Assembly: GCF_014656475.1 (NCBI RefSeq)
Contig: NZ_BNCM01000010.1
Span: 82,073 to 146,072 of the forward strand
Reading direction: 5' to 3'
Length of the DNA stretch: 64,000 bases
Source of the DNA: Sinomonas cellulolyticus
Lineage (GTDB): Bacteria; Actinomycetota; Actinomycetes; Actinomycetales; Micrococcaceae
Shown: piece after piece, positions 56,110-63,933 of the stretch
Position numbering within the stretch: position 1 is the stretch's first letter
How the letters are laid out: every line of letters starts with the position of its first letter
Notes under the pieces: model-generated
The model's database searches: none
The model's input: only the letters and a program-made list of their open reading frames with translations
What the model was told of the DNA's origin: nothing
Position numbers and translations under genes: made by a program

Positions 56110-56226
56110 CGACAGCGAGCGATCACAGAACACCGCCAAAGAGCGGTCAAATCCACATGCGGATTTCGGTGTGTCGTGTTCCATGGGCCGTGTCCGTGAC
56201 CTATGTACCGTCTGCCACGTCAACAG

Positions 56227-56232
56227 TACAGT
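56227..56232 (+). promoter_or_regulatory. Leaderless-type -10 element of the second serine-recombinase gene
   Basis: TACAGT lies exactly 6 nt before the GTG at 56239. The surrounding CAAC-A-GTAC-A-GTTG is palindromic and could be the recombinase's own binding site. Confidence 0.5.
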
Positions 56233-56238
56233 TGGGGC

Positions 56239-56814
56239 GTGGCTTCGATCGGGTACGCGCGGGTCTCGACCAGGGAGCAGAACCCCGACGGGCAGACCGA
56301 CGCGCTGGAGGCCGCCGGCTGCGCGAAGGTCTTCGTCGAGCACGCCTCCGGGGTCCTGGCGAAGCGGCCCGCCCTCGAGGACGCGCTGGACTACCTGCGG
56401 GCCGGGGACACGCTCGTGGTGACCAAGCTGGACCGGCTGGGCCGGTCGGTGCGGAACCTCAAGGAGGTCGCGGACGGGCTCCAGGAGCGCGGCGTCGGCC
56501 TGCGCGCGCTCTCCCAGGGGATCGACACGACGACCCCGGGCGGGAGGCTGTTCTTCCACCTGCTCGCGGCGATCGCCGAGTTCGAGCACGACCTGATCGT
56601 CGAGCGCACCCGCGACGGGCTCGCCGCAGCGCGGGCCAGGGGCCGCAAGGGCGGCGGCCGGCTGAAGCTGACCCCGACGAAGGCGAGGCAGGCCCGGGCG
56701 ATGTACGACGAGAAGACGTACACGGTCCAGCAGATCGCCGAGACGTTCGGCGTCTCCCGCGGAACGATCTACCGCCACCTCACCGAGCACGCCGAACCCA
56801 GCGTGAGGGGCTGA
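56239..56814 (+). CDS. Second serine recombinase (resolvase family)
   Basis: GTG at 56239 gives 191 aa. It shares motifs with the first enzyme (IGYARVSTREQ, TKLDRLGRSVRNL, FEHDLIVERTRDGL) but is clearly a different subgroup. Its C-terminal HTH is YTVQQIAETFGVSRGTIYRH. It lies 5 nt before the transposase gene and is probably the cointegrate resolvase of the TniA/TniB transposon. Confidence 0.92.
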   Translation: MASIGYARVSTREQNPDGQTDALEAAGCAKVFVEHASGVLAKRPALEDALDYLRAGDTLVVTKLDRLGRSVRNLKEVADGLQERGVGLRALSQGIDTTTPGGRLFFHLLAAIAEFEHDLIVERTRDGLAAARARGRKGGGRLKLTPTKARQARAMYDEKTYTVQQIAETFGVSRGTIYRHLTEHAEPSVRG

Positions 56815-56819
56815 CCCAG

Positions 56820-58265
56820 GTGGCGCAGCAGCGCAGTGCAGACCAGAAGCTCGCCCTGCTGCGCCAGCACGAGGAGGACGGCATCCCATGGACGCGACTG
56901 TCCGCCGCCTCGGGGGTCCCGGTGCGGACCCTGACACGCTGGGCCGCCGCCCACCGCGCCGATCCGACGAGCGCCGGGCTGCGCCGCCGCGCACGCCCGG
57001 ACCGGGGCCGGCGGCGCATCGCGGCCGAACTGATCGAAGCCATCGAGGCGATGGCGCTGCGCCGCCCGGAACCGACCGCCGCGTTCGTCCACCGCAGGGT
57101 CGGCGACCTCGCCCGCGACCGCGGGCTCCCGCCACCGAGCTACTCGAGCGTCCGGGCAACGATCGCTGCCATCGACCCGGGCCTGCGCACCCTCGCCCAG
57201 CACGGCGAGGCCGCGTACCGGGACCGGTTCGAGCTCGTCTACCGCCGCACCGCAGCGAGGGCGAACGAGCAGTGGCAGGCCGACCACACCTTCCTCGACA
57301 TCGCGGTGCTCGACAGGCGAGGCGCCCCGGTACGGCCCTGGCTGACGGCCGTGCTGGATGACTACTCCCGCGCCGTCGCCGGATACACCCCCTTCACCGG
57401 GGCGCCGACCGCCGATCAGACCGCACTGGCCCTGCACCAAGCCGTGAACCGCAAGGAGAACCCGGCCTGGGCCGTGTCGGGCCTGCCCGACGTCCTCTAC
57501 AGCGACCACGGCTCGGACTTCACCTCCGCCAGGCTCGAACGGGTATGCCTGGACACTCACATCCGGCTCGTCCACTCCCGCAAGGGCGTCCCGCAGGGGC
57601 GCGGGAAGATCGAGCGGTTCTACGGGACGCTCACCACCGAGCTCCTGCCCCATCTGCCCGGCCACATCCCGCACGGGACCAACGGCACCCCGGCCACCGA
57701 GCCGACTCTCACCCTCGAGCAGCTCGACGGCATCATCGAACGGTTCGTTGTCACGGAGTACAACGCCCGGCCCCACTCCGAAACCGGCCAGGCCCCCGCC
57801 GAACGGTGGGGCGCCTCCGGGTTCATCCCCCGCGCCCCGGCGCATCCCGAAGACCTTGACCTGCTCCTGCTCACTGCGGCCACGACACGGAAGGTGCAGC
57901 GAGACGGGATCCAGTTTGCGTCCACCCGGTACGTCTCGCCAGTGCTCGCCGCCTACGTCGGCGAGCACGTGACGGTGCGGTTCAATCCCCGCGACGTCGG
58001 AGAGATTCGCGTCTACTTCGACGACGCGTTCCTGTGCCGCGCGATCGCCCCAGAGCTCTCCGCCGACTCCGTCTCCCTCCAACAGCTCCAGGGCGCCCGC
58101 ACGCAGCGCCGCCGCGAGCTCAAGCAGCAGCTCCGTCAGCGCCGCAGCCTCGCCGACGCCCTCCCCGCCGACACCCGCTACCCTCCCGAAACCAGCCCCG
58201 CGGAGCCGGCACTCTCGGTGGAGGCCCCGCCCCGACACGGACTGCGCCTCTATGCCGCCGACTGA
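56820..58265 (+). CDS. Mu/TniA-type DDE transposase
   Basis: GTG at 56820 (VAQQRSADQKLALLRQHE) gives 481 aa. N-terminal helix-turn-helix DNA-binding segments lead to an rve-type catalytic core: Asp in QWQADHTFLDIAV, Asp in VLYSDHGSDFTSA and Glu in GRGKIERFYGTL, the D,D-35-E triad. A Mu-transposase C-terminal beta-barrel (STRYVSPVLAAYVGEHVTV) follows. It is the partner of the AAA ATPase encoded with a 14-bp overlap. Related systems are Tn552, Tn5053 and Tn5090. Confidence 0.92.
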   Translation: MAQQRSADQKLALLRQHEEDGIPWTRLSAASGVPVRTLTRWAAAHRADPTSAGLRRRARPDRGRRRIAAELIEAIEAMALRRPEPTAAFVHRRVGDLARDRGLPPPSYSSVRATIAAIDPGLRTLAQHGEAAYRDRFELVYRRTAARANEQWQADHTFLDIAVLDRRGAPVRPWLTAVLDDYSRAVAGYTPFTGAPTADQTALALHQAVNRKENPAWAVSGLPDVLYSDHGSDFTSARLERVCLDTHIRLVHSRKGVPQGRGKIERFYGTLTTELLPHLPGHIPHGTNGTPATEPTLTLEQLDGIIERFVVTEYNARPHSETGQAPAERWGASGFIPRAPAHPEDLDLLLLTAATTRKVQRDGIQFASTRYVSPVLAAYVGEHVTVRFNPRDVGEIRVYFDDAFLCRAIAPELSADSVSLQQLQGARTQRRRELKQQLRQRRSLADALPADTRYPPETSPAEPALSVEAPPRHGLRLYAAD

Positions 58266-59154
58266 CCACCCACGCTCCCTTCTGGGCAAGGACGACGACG
58301 GCCGCCGCTTCCTCACCGGCTACTTCGGCGAGGTCGGGGGTGCGCCGCCGCTGCCCCAACGGCCGCCGTTCCAGAGCACGCGCGAGCACCGCCGATTCAC
58401 CGAGTTCGCCGACACCGTCCGGGCCCACCGCTACATCGGGCTCTGCTGGGGTCCACCAGGCGTCGGCAAGACCCTCTCGGCCCGGCACTACGCCGGAACG
58501 GACGAGTGGGAACAATGGCACTCGGTCTTCGAAGAGGACCTCGGCCCAGTCCCCGAGCGGGTCCTCCAGGCCAGGACCGCGTTCTTCACCCCCACCGTCG
58601 CCGCCACGGTCCGGCAGATCGACCAGGGCCTCCCGCGGGTCTGCCAGCAGATCTCCTTCGCGCTCGACTATGCCGAGTTCGGGGCCGTGGACCCCTACGT
58701 CCACGCCGAGTCCCGCTCCAGCGGCCGCACGGAGCTGCTCATCATCGACGAAGCCGACCGGCTCAAGACCACCGGACTCGAACAGGTCCGCGACTACTTC
58801 GACCGCCACCACATGGGCTTGATCCTCATCGGCATGCCCGGGATCGAGAAGCGCCTCGCCCGCTACCCCCAGCTCTACAGCCGCATCGGCTTCGCCCACG
58901 AATACAGGCCCCTCACACCCGACGAGCTCACCGCCGTCCTCTCAGCAAGGATTCCCGCAGGCGCCGACGCGGCCGACGGCGGGATCGCCCACGCGACCGC
59001 CATAGCCGCCATCGTCCGAACCACCGGCGGCAACTTCCGCCTCGTCGACCGGCTCCTGACCCAAATCGAGCGGGTCCAGGCAGTCAACGACCTGCACGCC
59101 CTCACCCCAGAGATCGTCGACGCGGCGAGGGAGGCCCTGCTCATCGGCCACTAA
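58252..59154 (+). CDS. TniB/MuB-like transposition ATPase
   Basis: A 300-aa AAA ATPase. Walker A is GPPGVGKTLSARHYAG (near residue 70), Walker B LLIIDEADRL (near 165) and a sensor-like motif GLILIGMPGIEKRLARYPQL follows. In Tn5053/Tn552 this protein selects target DNA and activates the transposase. No TniQ/TnsD-like target-choice protein is encoded nearby. The downstream 300 bp do not show a clear terminal repeat. Confidence 0.9.
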   Translation: MPPTDHPRSLLGKDDDGRRFLTGYFGEVGGAPPLPQRPPFQSTREHRRFTEFADTVRAHRYIGLCWGPPGVGKTLSARHYAGTDEWEQWHSVFEEDLGPVPERVLQARTAFFTPTVAATVRQIDQGLPRVCQQISFALDYAEFGAVDPYVHAESRSSGRTELLIIDEADRLKTTGLEQVRDYFDRHHMGLILIGMPGIEKRLARYPQLYSRIGFAHEYRPLTPDELTAVLSARIPAGADAADGGIAHATAIAAIVRTTGGNFRLVDRLLTQIERVQAVNDLHALTPEIVDAAREALLIGH

Positions 59155-59197
59155 CCGCCGAGAAAAACAGGCCAAAATGCGCTGCGACTCACAGGGC

Positions 59198-59445
59198 AGC
59201 GGCCCGCCGAGAGCGAGCGGCGCGACGCCGGACGGACCCGGCCGCGCGACGAGTCGCGGTTCGCGCCGCCGGCCGGGACCGTGCCGGGGCAGGAGTTCCC
59301 GCCCCCGCCGCCGAGCGCGAACCAGCCCGGCCCGACCGCGGGTCCGCCGAGCACCGCGGTGCCGCCGGCGCCCGACACTCCGCCGGCGCCCGACGCGCCT
59401 CCGCCCGCCCGGCCGGAAGGCGACGAGGAGCGGCCGGGTCAGTAG
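59198..59445 (+). pseudogene. Pro-rich C-terminal remnant of an interrupted gene
   Basis: In the frame that follows the ATPase stop, residues run as RDESRFAPPAGTVPGQEF, PPPPPSANQPGPTAGPP, TPPAPDAPPPARPEGDEERP and stop at TAG 59443-59445. The even Pro/Ala repeats and the acidic end look like the true C-terminus of a protein whose upstream part was lost when the transposon entered. There is no start codon or ribosome site of its own. This is an inference from composition. Confidence 0.4.
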
Positions 59446-59465
59446 GGCACTGGCCCGCCTCGCCA

Positions 59466-59517
59466 CCTGCGACCGGTGAACCTGGCCCATCCACGGACAG
59501 AGTTCACCGGTCGCAGG
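59466..59517 (-). terminator. Long hairpin, terminator of the LacI-type gene
   Basis: CCTGCGACCGGTGAAC (59466-59481) and its exact complement (59502-59517) enclose a 20-nt loop. It lies 21 nt past the stop of the minus-strand LacI-type gene and could terminate both directions. The rest of 59155-59538 holds only the Pro-rich remnant. Confidence 0.65.
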
Positions 59518-59538
59518 CGTCGGGGCCGTCGGCGTGGA

Positions 59539-60549
59539 TCAGCCGCCGCCGTCACCCAGACTTGCCCGCGGGTGCAGTCTCAGCTCTGACGCAGGTCCGG
59601 GTGCTCCGGCGAGGGTGCTGCCGAGGCTCTTCGTGACGGCGAGCATGAGGCGGGCGCAGATCACGTCGAGGTCGAAGGAGATCGTCGCGAGCTCCGGTTG
59701 TGCGAGTCGCCCGGCGGGGATGTCGTCGACGCCGATGACCGCGAGCCGTGCGGGCACCTCGATGCCGGCGGCCCGGGCAGCAGTGAGCACGGCCAGAGCG
59801 ACGTCGTCGTTGTGGGCGCACACCCCGGTGACACCGGCCTCGACGCACGAGCGGAGCTCCGCCGTCGATACCGCGCCACTCGGGGACCCCAGGATCAGGG
59901 GATCGGGCAGCGCCAGCTCGCGGCAGACGGCCGTCACCCCGGAGAGGCGCCCCTCGGCCAGGCCGGTGAGGCGAGGGTCCGCCGGGAGCGCGTACGCGAG
60001 CCGCTGACGTCCGGCGGCCACCATCGCCTCGGCCTGGGCGCGTCCGACCGCCGCAGTCGGAACGGGCACGTCGTGGACTCCGTCGGCGTCCCGTGCCGAT
60101 GAGTGCGAGACCGTCCACCGCGCCACGGGGATCCGTAGCTCACGGATCGGGTCGATGCGCTCGGGGTCGAGGTCGACGAGGACGATGACGGCTGCCGGCA
60201 GCAGCTCCCGGCAGAGAGCACCGAGGTCGTCACCTGCGAACGAGAGCTTGGCGAGCAGGTGCAGGCCGGCGCGTGAGCAGGCCGTGGTCAGTCGCTCGAG
60301 CAGCCCGACGAGGACGGGGCCCACCGGGACGTCGGGGACGACGAGCAGCACGAGGTCGCTGCGTCCCCGGGCGAGCGCGCGGGCGGCACCCGATCGGACG
60401 TAGCCGAGCTCGGCGGCGGCGGCACGCACGCGTTCGCGCGTGTGTTCCGGGATGCTCTGACCGGGCTTGTCGTTGAGGACGTAGCTCACGGTTGCCGTGG
60501 ACACGCCGGTTGCGGAGGCGACGTCCGCCAACGTCGGGCGTCGCACCAC
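59539..60549 (-). CDS. LacI-family transcriptional regulator
   Basis: GTG at 60549 (VVRRPTLADVASATGVS) follows GGAGG by 7 nt and gives 336 aa. The N-terminal HTH reads TLADVASATGVSTATVSYVL, then the hinge region and a periplasmic-binding-like ligand domain (VCAHNDDVALAVL, IGVDDIPAGRLAQPELATIS). It is divergent from the alpha-glucosidase gene and is the likely repressor of that sugar unit. Confidence 0.93.
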   Translation of the reverse strand: MVRRPTLADVASATGVSTATVSYVLNDKPGQSIPEHTRERVRAAAAELGYVRSGAARALARGRSDLVLLVVPDVPVGPVLVGLLERLTTACSRAGLHLLAKLSFAGDDLGALCRELLPAAVIVLVDLDPERIDPIRELRIPVARWTVSHSSARDADGVHDVPVPTAAVGRAQAEAMVAAGRQRLAYALPADPRLTGLAEGRLSGVTAVCRELALPDPLILGSPSGAVSTAELRSCVEAGVTGVCAHNDDVALAVLTAARAAGIEVPARLAVIGVDDIPAGRLAQPELATISFDLDVICARLMLAVTKSLGSTLAGAPGPASELRLHPRASLGDGGG

Positions 60550-60619
60550 TGCCTCACCTCCGTGACGAACCGGATGAACTGCCGACCCTTGTCGGGTGCG
60601 CGACTCCACCCTATATTAG

Positions 60620-60631
60620 TTATGCGCATAA
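60620..60631. promoter_or_regulatory. LacI-type operator TTATGCGCATAA
   Basis: A perfect 12-bp palindrome with a central CG, as usual for LacI/GalR operators, between the divergent regulator and glucosidase genes. AGCGCTTAAG follows at 60636-60645, a possible half-site. It lies 35 bp before the glucosidase start. Confidence 0.75.
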
Positions 60632-60666
60632 GTGCAGCGCTTAAGTTTCCAATGGAAGAGATTGGC

Positions 60667-62403
60667 ATGCCCACGAACAGCCGTGCCTGGTGGCACGAGG
60701 CGGTTGTCTACCAGATCTACGTGCGTTCCTTCGCCGACGCCGACGGCGACGGTCTCGGGGACCTCGCGGGTGTCCGCTCGCGCCTCGACCATCTCGAGAG
60801 CCTCGGGGTCGACGTCATCTGGCTCACGCCCTTCTACCCCTCGCCCATGGCGGACAACGGGTACGACGTCAGTGACTACGAGGCGGTGGACCCGCGCTTC
60901 GGTTCCGAGGGGGACCTCGACGATCTCATCGCCGACATCCACCGCCGTGGTATGAGGGTGATCATCGATGTGGTCCTCAACCACACGTCGATCGACCATC
61001 CATGGTTCGTGGAGTCGCGCAGCACGCGCTCGTCGTCTCGACGCGACTGGTACATCTGGCGGCCCCCGAGGGACGGGGTGGAACCAGGCACGCCCGGCGC
61101 GGAGCCGACGAACTGGCTCGGCTTCTTCGCCCAGCCGACGTGGACGTACGACGAGGAGAGCGGTGAGTACTACCTTCACCTCTTCGCCCCGGAGCAGCCC
61201 GACCTCAACTGGGAGAACCAGGAGGTTCGCCAAGCGCTCTACGCGATGCTGCGCCGCTGGCTCGCCCGCGGCGTCGACGGGTTCCGCCTCGATGTCATCA
61301 ACCTCATCTCCAAGAGGTATCCGCTGCAGGACGTGCCGACGCCGCACTCGAGCCACTACGGTGATGCCTCCTCGCAGTACACCTGCGGGCCACGGATGCT
61401 CGAGTTCCTCGACGAGCTGCGGGACCAGGTGTTCGACACCGCCGAGAAGACCCTGCTCACGGTGGGCGAGATGCCGGGGGCGACCGTCGAGGACGGGCTC
61501 GCCGTCACCGGCGGTGAGCGCCCCCGCCTCAGCATGATCTTCACGTTCGAGCACATGGACGTCGATCACGCGCCCGGCTGGGGCGGACGGTACGAGCCGA
61601 GGCCGTTCGACCTGCTCGCGCTGAAATCGACCATGGCACGCTGGCAGGAAGGACTGGGCCGTTCCGGGTGGAACAGTCTCTACTTCGGCAACCACGACCA
61701 GGCCCGCGTCGCCTCCCGCTTCGGTTCCCGGTCGCCGGCGCACGCGGTCGCCTCGGCGAAGATGCTCGCCACGGTTCTCCACCTGCACCGTGGGACGCCA
61801 TACGTCTACCAGGGCGACGAGATCGGCATGCGCAACTACCCGTTCGCGAGCATCGAGCAGTTCGCCGACATCGATGCGCACAACTCGTGGGCGTACGGCC
61901 GGGCACTGGGTGTCCTGCCGGAACGGCTCCTTGCGGGCCTGCGCCAGAACGGCCGCGACAACGCTCGCACGCCCATGCAGTGGGACGCGTCGGAGCACGG
62001 GGGATTCACCACCGGTACTCCGTGGCTGCCGCTCAACCCGAACACCTCCGAGGTCAACGTCGAGGCTCAGATCGACGACGCGGACTCGGTCCTCGCCCAC
62101 TACCGACGCCTCATCGAGCTGCGTCACAGCAGTGACATCGTGGTCTTCGGTGACTACCGCCTCCTCGCCCGCGACCACGAGTACCTGTACGCCTTCGAGC
62201 GGACGCTCGGCGACGAGCGATGGATCGTGGTCGCGAACTTCTCCGACGAGGAGCTCGATGTCGCTGCGGCTCTCGGCGGCGCCGTCGGTGCCGCCGAGCT
62301 GATACTCGGGACTCACCACGAGCCGCCCGAGGGTGCGGTCCTGCAGCGGCTGCGCCCCTGGGAGGCCCAGATCTGCCGTGTGCTCAAGGGGAGTGAGCAG
62401 TGA
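60667..62403 (+). CDS. GH13 alpha-glucosidase, oligo-1,6-glucosidase-like
   Basis: I chose ATG at 60667 (MPTNSRAWWHEAVVYQIYV), giving 578 aa; ATG 60652 upstream is possible. GH13 regions are clear: DVVLNHTS (I), GFRLDVINL with nucleophile Asp209 (II), TVGEMPG with the acid/base Glu (III) and YFGNHDQ (IV). QPDLNWEN is the domain-B signature of oligo-1,6-glucosidases. The Val right after the nucleophile Asp is known to go with alpha-1,6 specificity, whereas Ala/Gly/Thr goes with alpha-1,4. The enzyme probably hydrolyses isomaltose-type sugars inside the cell. The sugar porter gene overlaps its stop (TGATG). Confidence 0.92.
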   Translation: MPTNSRAWWHEAVVYQIYVRSFADADGDGLGDLAGVRSRLDHLESLGVDVIWLTPFYPSPMADNGYDVSDYEAVDPRFGSEGDLDDLIADIHRRGMRVIIDVVLNHTSIDHPWFVESRSTRSSSRRDWYIWRPPRDGVEPGTPGAEPTNWLGFFAQPTWTYDEESGEYYLHLFAPEQPDLNWENQEVRQALYAMLRRWLARGVDGFRLDVINLISKRYPLQDVPTPHSSHYGDASSQYTCGPRMLEFLDELRDQVFDTAEKTLLTVGEMPGATVEDGLAVTGGERPRLSMIFTFEHMDVDHAPGWGGRYEPRPFDLLALKSTMARWQEGLGRSGWNSLYFGNHDQARVASRFGSRSPAHAVASAKMLATVLHLHRGTPYVYQGDEIGMRNYPFASIEQFADIDAHNSWAYGRALGVLPERLLAGLRQNGRDNARTPMQWDASEHGGFTTGTPWLPLNPNTSEVNVEAQIDDADSVLAHYRRLIELRHSSDIVVFGDYRLLARDHEYLYAFERTLGDERWIVVANFSDEELDVAAALGGAVGAAELILGTHHEPPEGAVLQRLRPWEAQICRVLKGSEQ

Positions 62404-63842
62404 TGGCATCGACCCCCTCGGCATCGGTGAGCAAGAGGCTCGTCCTGGTCACGGTGACCGCAGCGCTGGGCTTCTTCCTCTTCGGCTACGACACGGCCGT
62501 CATCAACGGGGCTATCGACGCGCTCGCCGACCACTACGGCCTCGGCAGTGGCCTCAAGGGCTTCGCGGTCTCCTCTGCCCTGCTCGGTTGCGTCATCGGC
62601 GCGTGGTTCGCCGGCCCGCTGTCGAACCGCGTCGGCCGGGTGCCAGTCATGCTCACCTCGTCCGTCCTCTTCCTCGTGTCGGCGATAGGTACTGGCCTCG
62701 CGTTCGGCATCACCGATCTCATCGTGTGGCGGGTCGTCGGCGGTCTCGGAGTCGGCGCCGCCTCCGTCATCGCCCCTACCTACATCGCCGAGATCTCTCC
62801 AGCACACATGCGCGGGCGCCTCGTCTCGGTGCAGGGCCTCGCGGGTGTCACCGGCATCGCGGTCTCGCTCTTCGTCGATGCCGGCCTGGCGTGGCAGGCC
62901 GGCGGTGCCGCGAACCCCCTCTGGTTCGACCTGCCCGCGTGGCGGTGGATGTTCATCGTCGAGGCGGTTCCGGCCATCGCCTACGGCGTCGCCGCACTGA
63001 GGGTGCCGGAGTCACCGCGATACCTCGTCGGCCTCGGGCGCGACGCGGACGCCGAGCACGTGCTGAGGACCTGCACGGGCCTGGCCGACCCACGCGCGAA
63101 GATCGAGGAGATCCGTGGCTCGCTGCAGACGGACCGCCGCGCATCGCTACGCGATCTCGCGGGTCGGGCGTTCGGGCTCAAGCCGATCGTGTGGGTAGGC
63201 ATCCTCGTCGCGGCCGCCCAGCAGTTCGTCGGTATCAACGTCATCTTCTACTACTCGACCACCCTCTGGCGCTCGGTCGGATTCGGTGAGTCGAACGCAC
63301 TGCTCATCACCGCGATCACCTCCCTCATCAACATTGGCGCGACGGTGCTCGCGCTCCTGCTCATCGACAAGGTTGGCAGGCGCCTGCTCATGCTCTCCGG
63401 GTCACTCGGCATGGCGGTGACCCTCGGGGTCATGGCACTCGCGTTCTCGCAGGCGATCACCACCGTCGCTGGTGAGGTCCTGCTGCCGGGCGTCTGGGGT
63501 GTGGTCGCCCTCGTCAGCGCCAACCTGTTCGTCGCCTTCTTCGGCGTGGCCTGGGGCTCGGTCATGTGGGTGCTGCTCGGCGAGATGTTCCCCAACCGAA
63601 TCCGTGCCGGGGCGATGGCCGTCTCGACCGCCGTGAACTGGCTGTCGAACTTCGCCATCTCGACCACCTTCCCCGTGATGGCGGCGATCTCGTTGACCGG
63701 CTCGTACAGTTTCTACGCACTCAGCGCCCTCGCGTCGTTCTTCCTCGTGAAGCACCTCGTCAAGGAGACGGCGGGCATCGAGCTCGAGGACATGGACAGT
63801 CAGCTCCGACACACGCCTGCCCCGGATCACGGCAATCGGTAG
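62403..63842 (+). CDS. Sugar porter family MFS transporter
   Basis: ATG at 62403 overlaps the glucosidase stop and gives 479 aa. Twelve membrane segments carry the sugar-porter signatures: FFLFGYDTAVINGAI, RVVGGLGVGAASVIAPTYIA, PAHMRGRLVSVQ, RVPESPRYLVGLG, and QQFVGINVIFYYST. It imports the sugar for the upstream GH13 enzyme by proton symport. A strong hairpin terminator follows. Confidence 0.93.
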   Translation: MASTPSASVSKRLVLVTVTAALGFFLFGYDTAVINGAIDALADHYGLGSGLKGFAVSSALLGCVIGAWFAGPLSNRVGRVPVMLTSSVLFLVSAIGTGLAFGITDLIVWRVVGGLGVGAASVIAPTYIAEISPAHMRGRLVSVQGLAGVTGIAVSLFVDAGLAWQAGGAANPLWFDLPAWRWMFIVEAVPAIAYGVAALRVPESPRYLVGLGRDADAEHVLRTCTGLADPRAKIEEIRGSLQTDRRASLRDLAGRAFGLKPIVWVGILVAAAQQFVGINVIFYYSTTLWRSVGFGESNALLITAITSLINIGATVLALLLIDKVGRRLLMLSGSLGMAVTLGVMALAFSQAITTVAGEVLLPGVWGVVALVSANLFVAFFGVAWGSVMWVLLGEMFPNRIRAGAMAVSTAVNWLSNFAISTTFPVMAAISLTGSYSFYALSALASFFLVKHLVKETAGIELEDMDSQLRHTPAPDHGNR

Positions 63843-63867
63843 CCGGGCGAACCCCACCGCACCGATC

Positions 63868-63904
63868 GGTGTGCTCCGTCGGTCCACGACCGACGGAGCA
63901 CACC
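63868..63904 (+). terminator. Hairpin terminator after the sugar porter gene
   Basis: A perfect 17-bp stem (GGTGTGCTCCGTCGGTC and complement) with loop CAC lies 25 nt past the stop. No T-run follows. Confidence 0.75.
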
Positions 63905-63933
63905 TGTGGCCGTTCGGGTGAGGGCATGCCGTG

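Larger units (their letters stand above)
55228..56157. mobile_element. Serine-recombinase cassette with 39-bp terminal inverted repeats
   Basis: The left arm (55228-55266) starts TGTGGATGTGAGCGCTC and ends GTTCTGTGATCGG. The complement of the right arm (56119-56157) starts TGTGGATTTGACCGCTC and ends GTTCTGTGATCGC. They match at 34 of 39 positions. The 930-bp segment holds only a resolvase gene and a nested palindrome in front of it. Arms of 38-39 bp are typical of Tn3-family ends, but no 5-bp target duplication is seen (TGGTG against TGCGG). Alternatives are a recombinase-invertible segment or a miniature transposon derivative. Confidence 0.65.

Noticed and set aside
55223..56162. A 5-bp target-site duplication around the 39-bp repeats
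   Set aside because: The flanks are TGGTG on the left and TGCGG on the right, which do not match, so insertion by a Tn3-type event is not demonstrated.
56160..59501. Matching TniA-type ends: TGTCGTG...ATGGGCC near 56178 and TGTCCGTGGATGGGCC (reverse strand) in the 59482-59501 loop
   Set aside because: Only the TGTC start and a GGCCCAT block agree, with gaps between, and the right copy lies inside the loop of a probable terminator hairpin. Not strong enough to call transposon ends.
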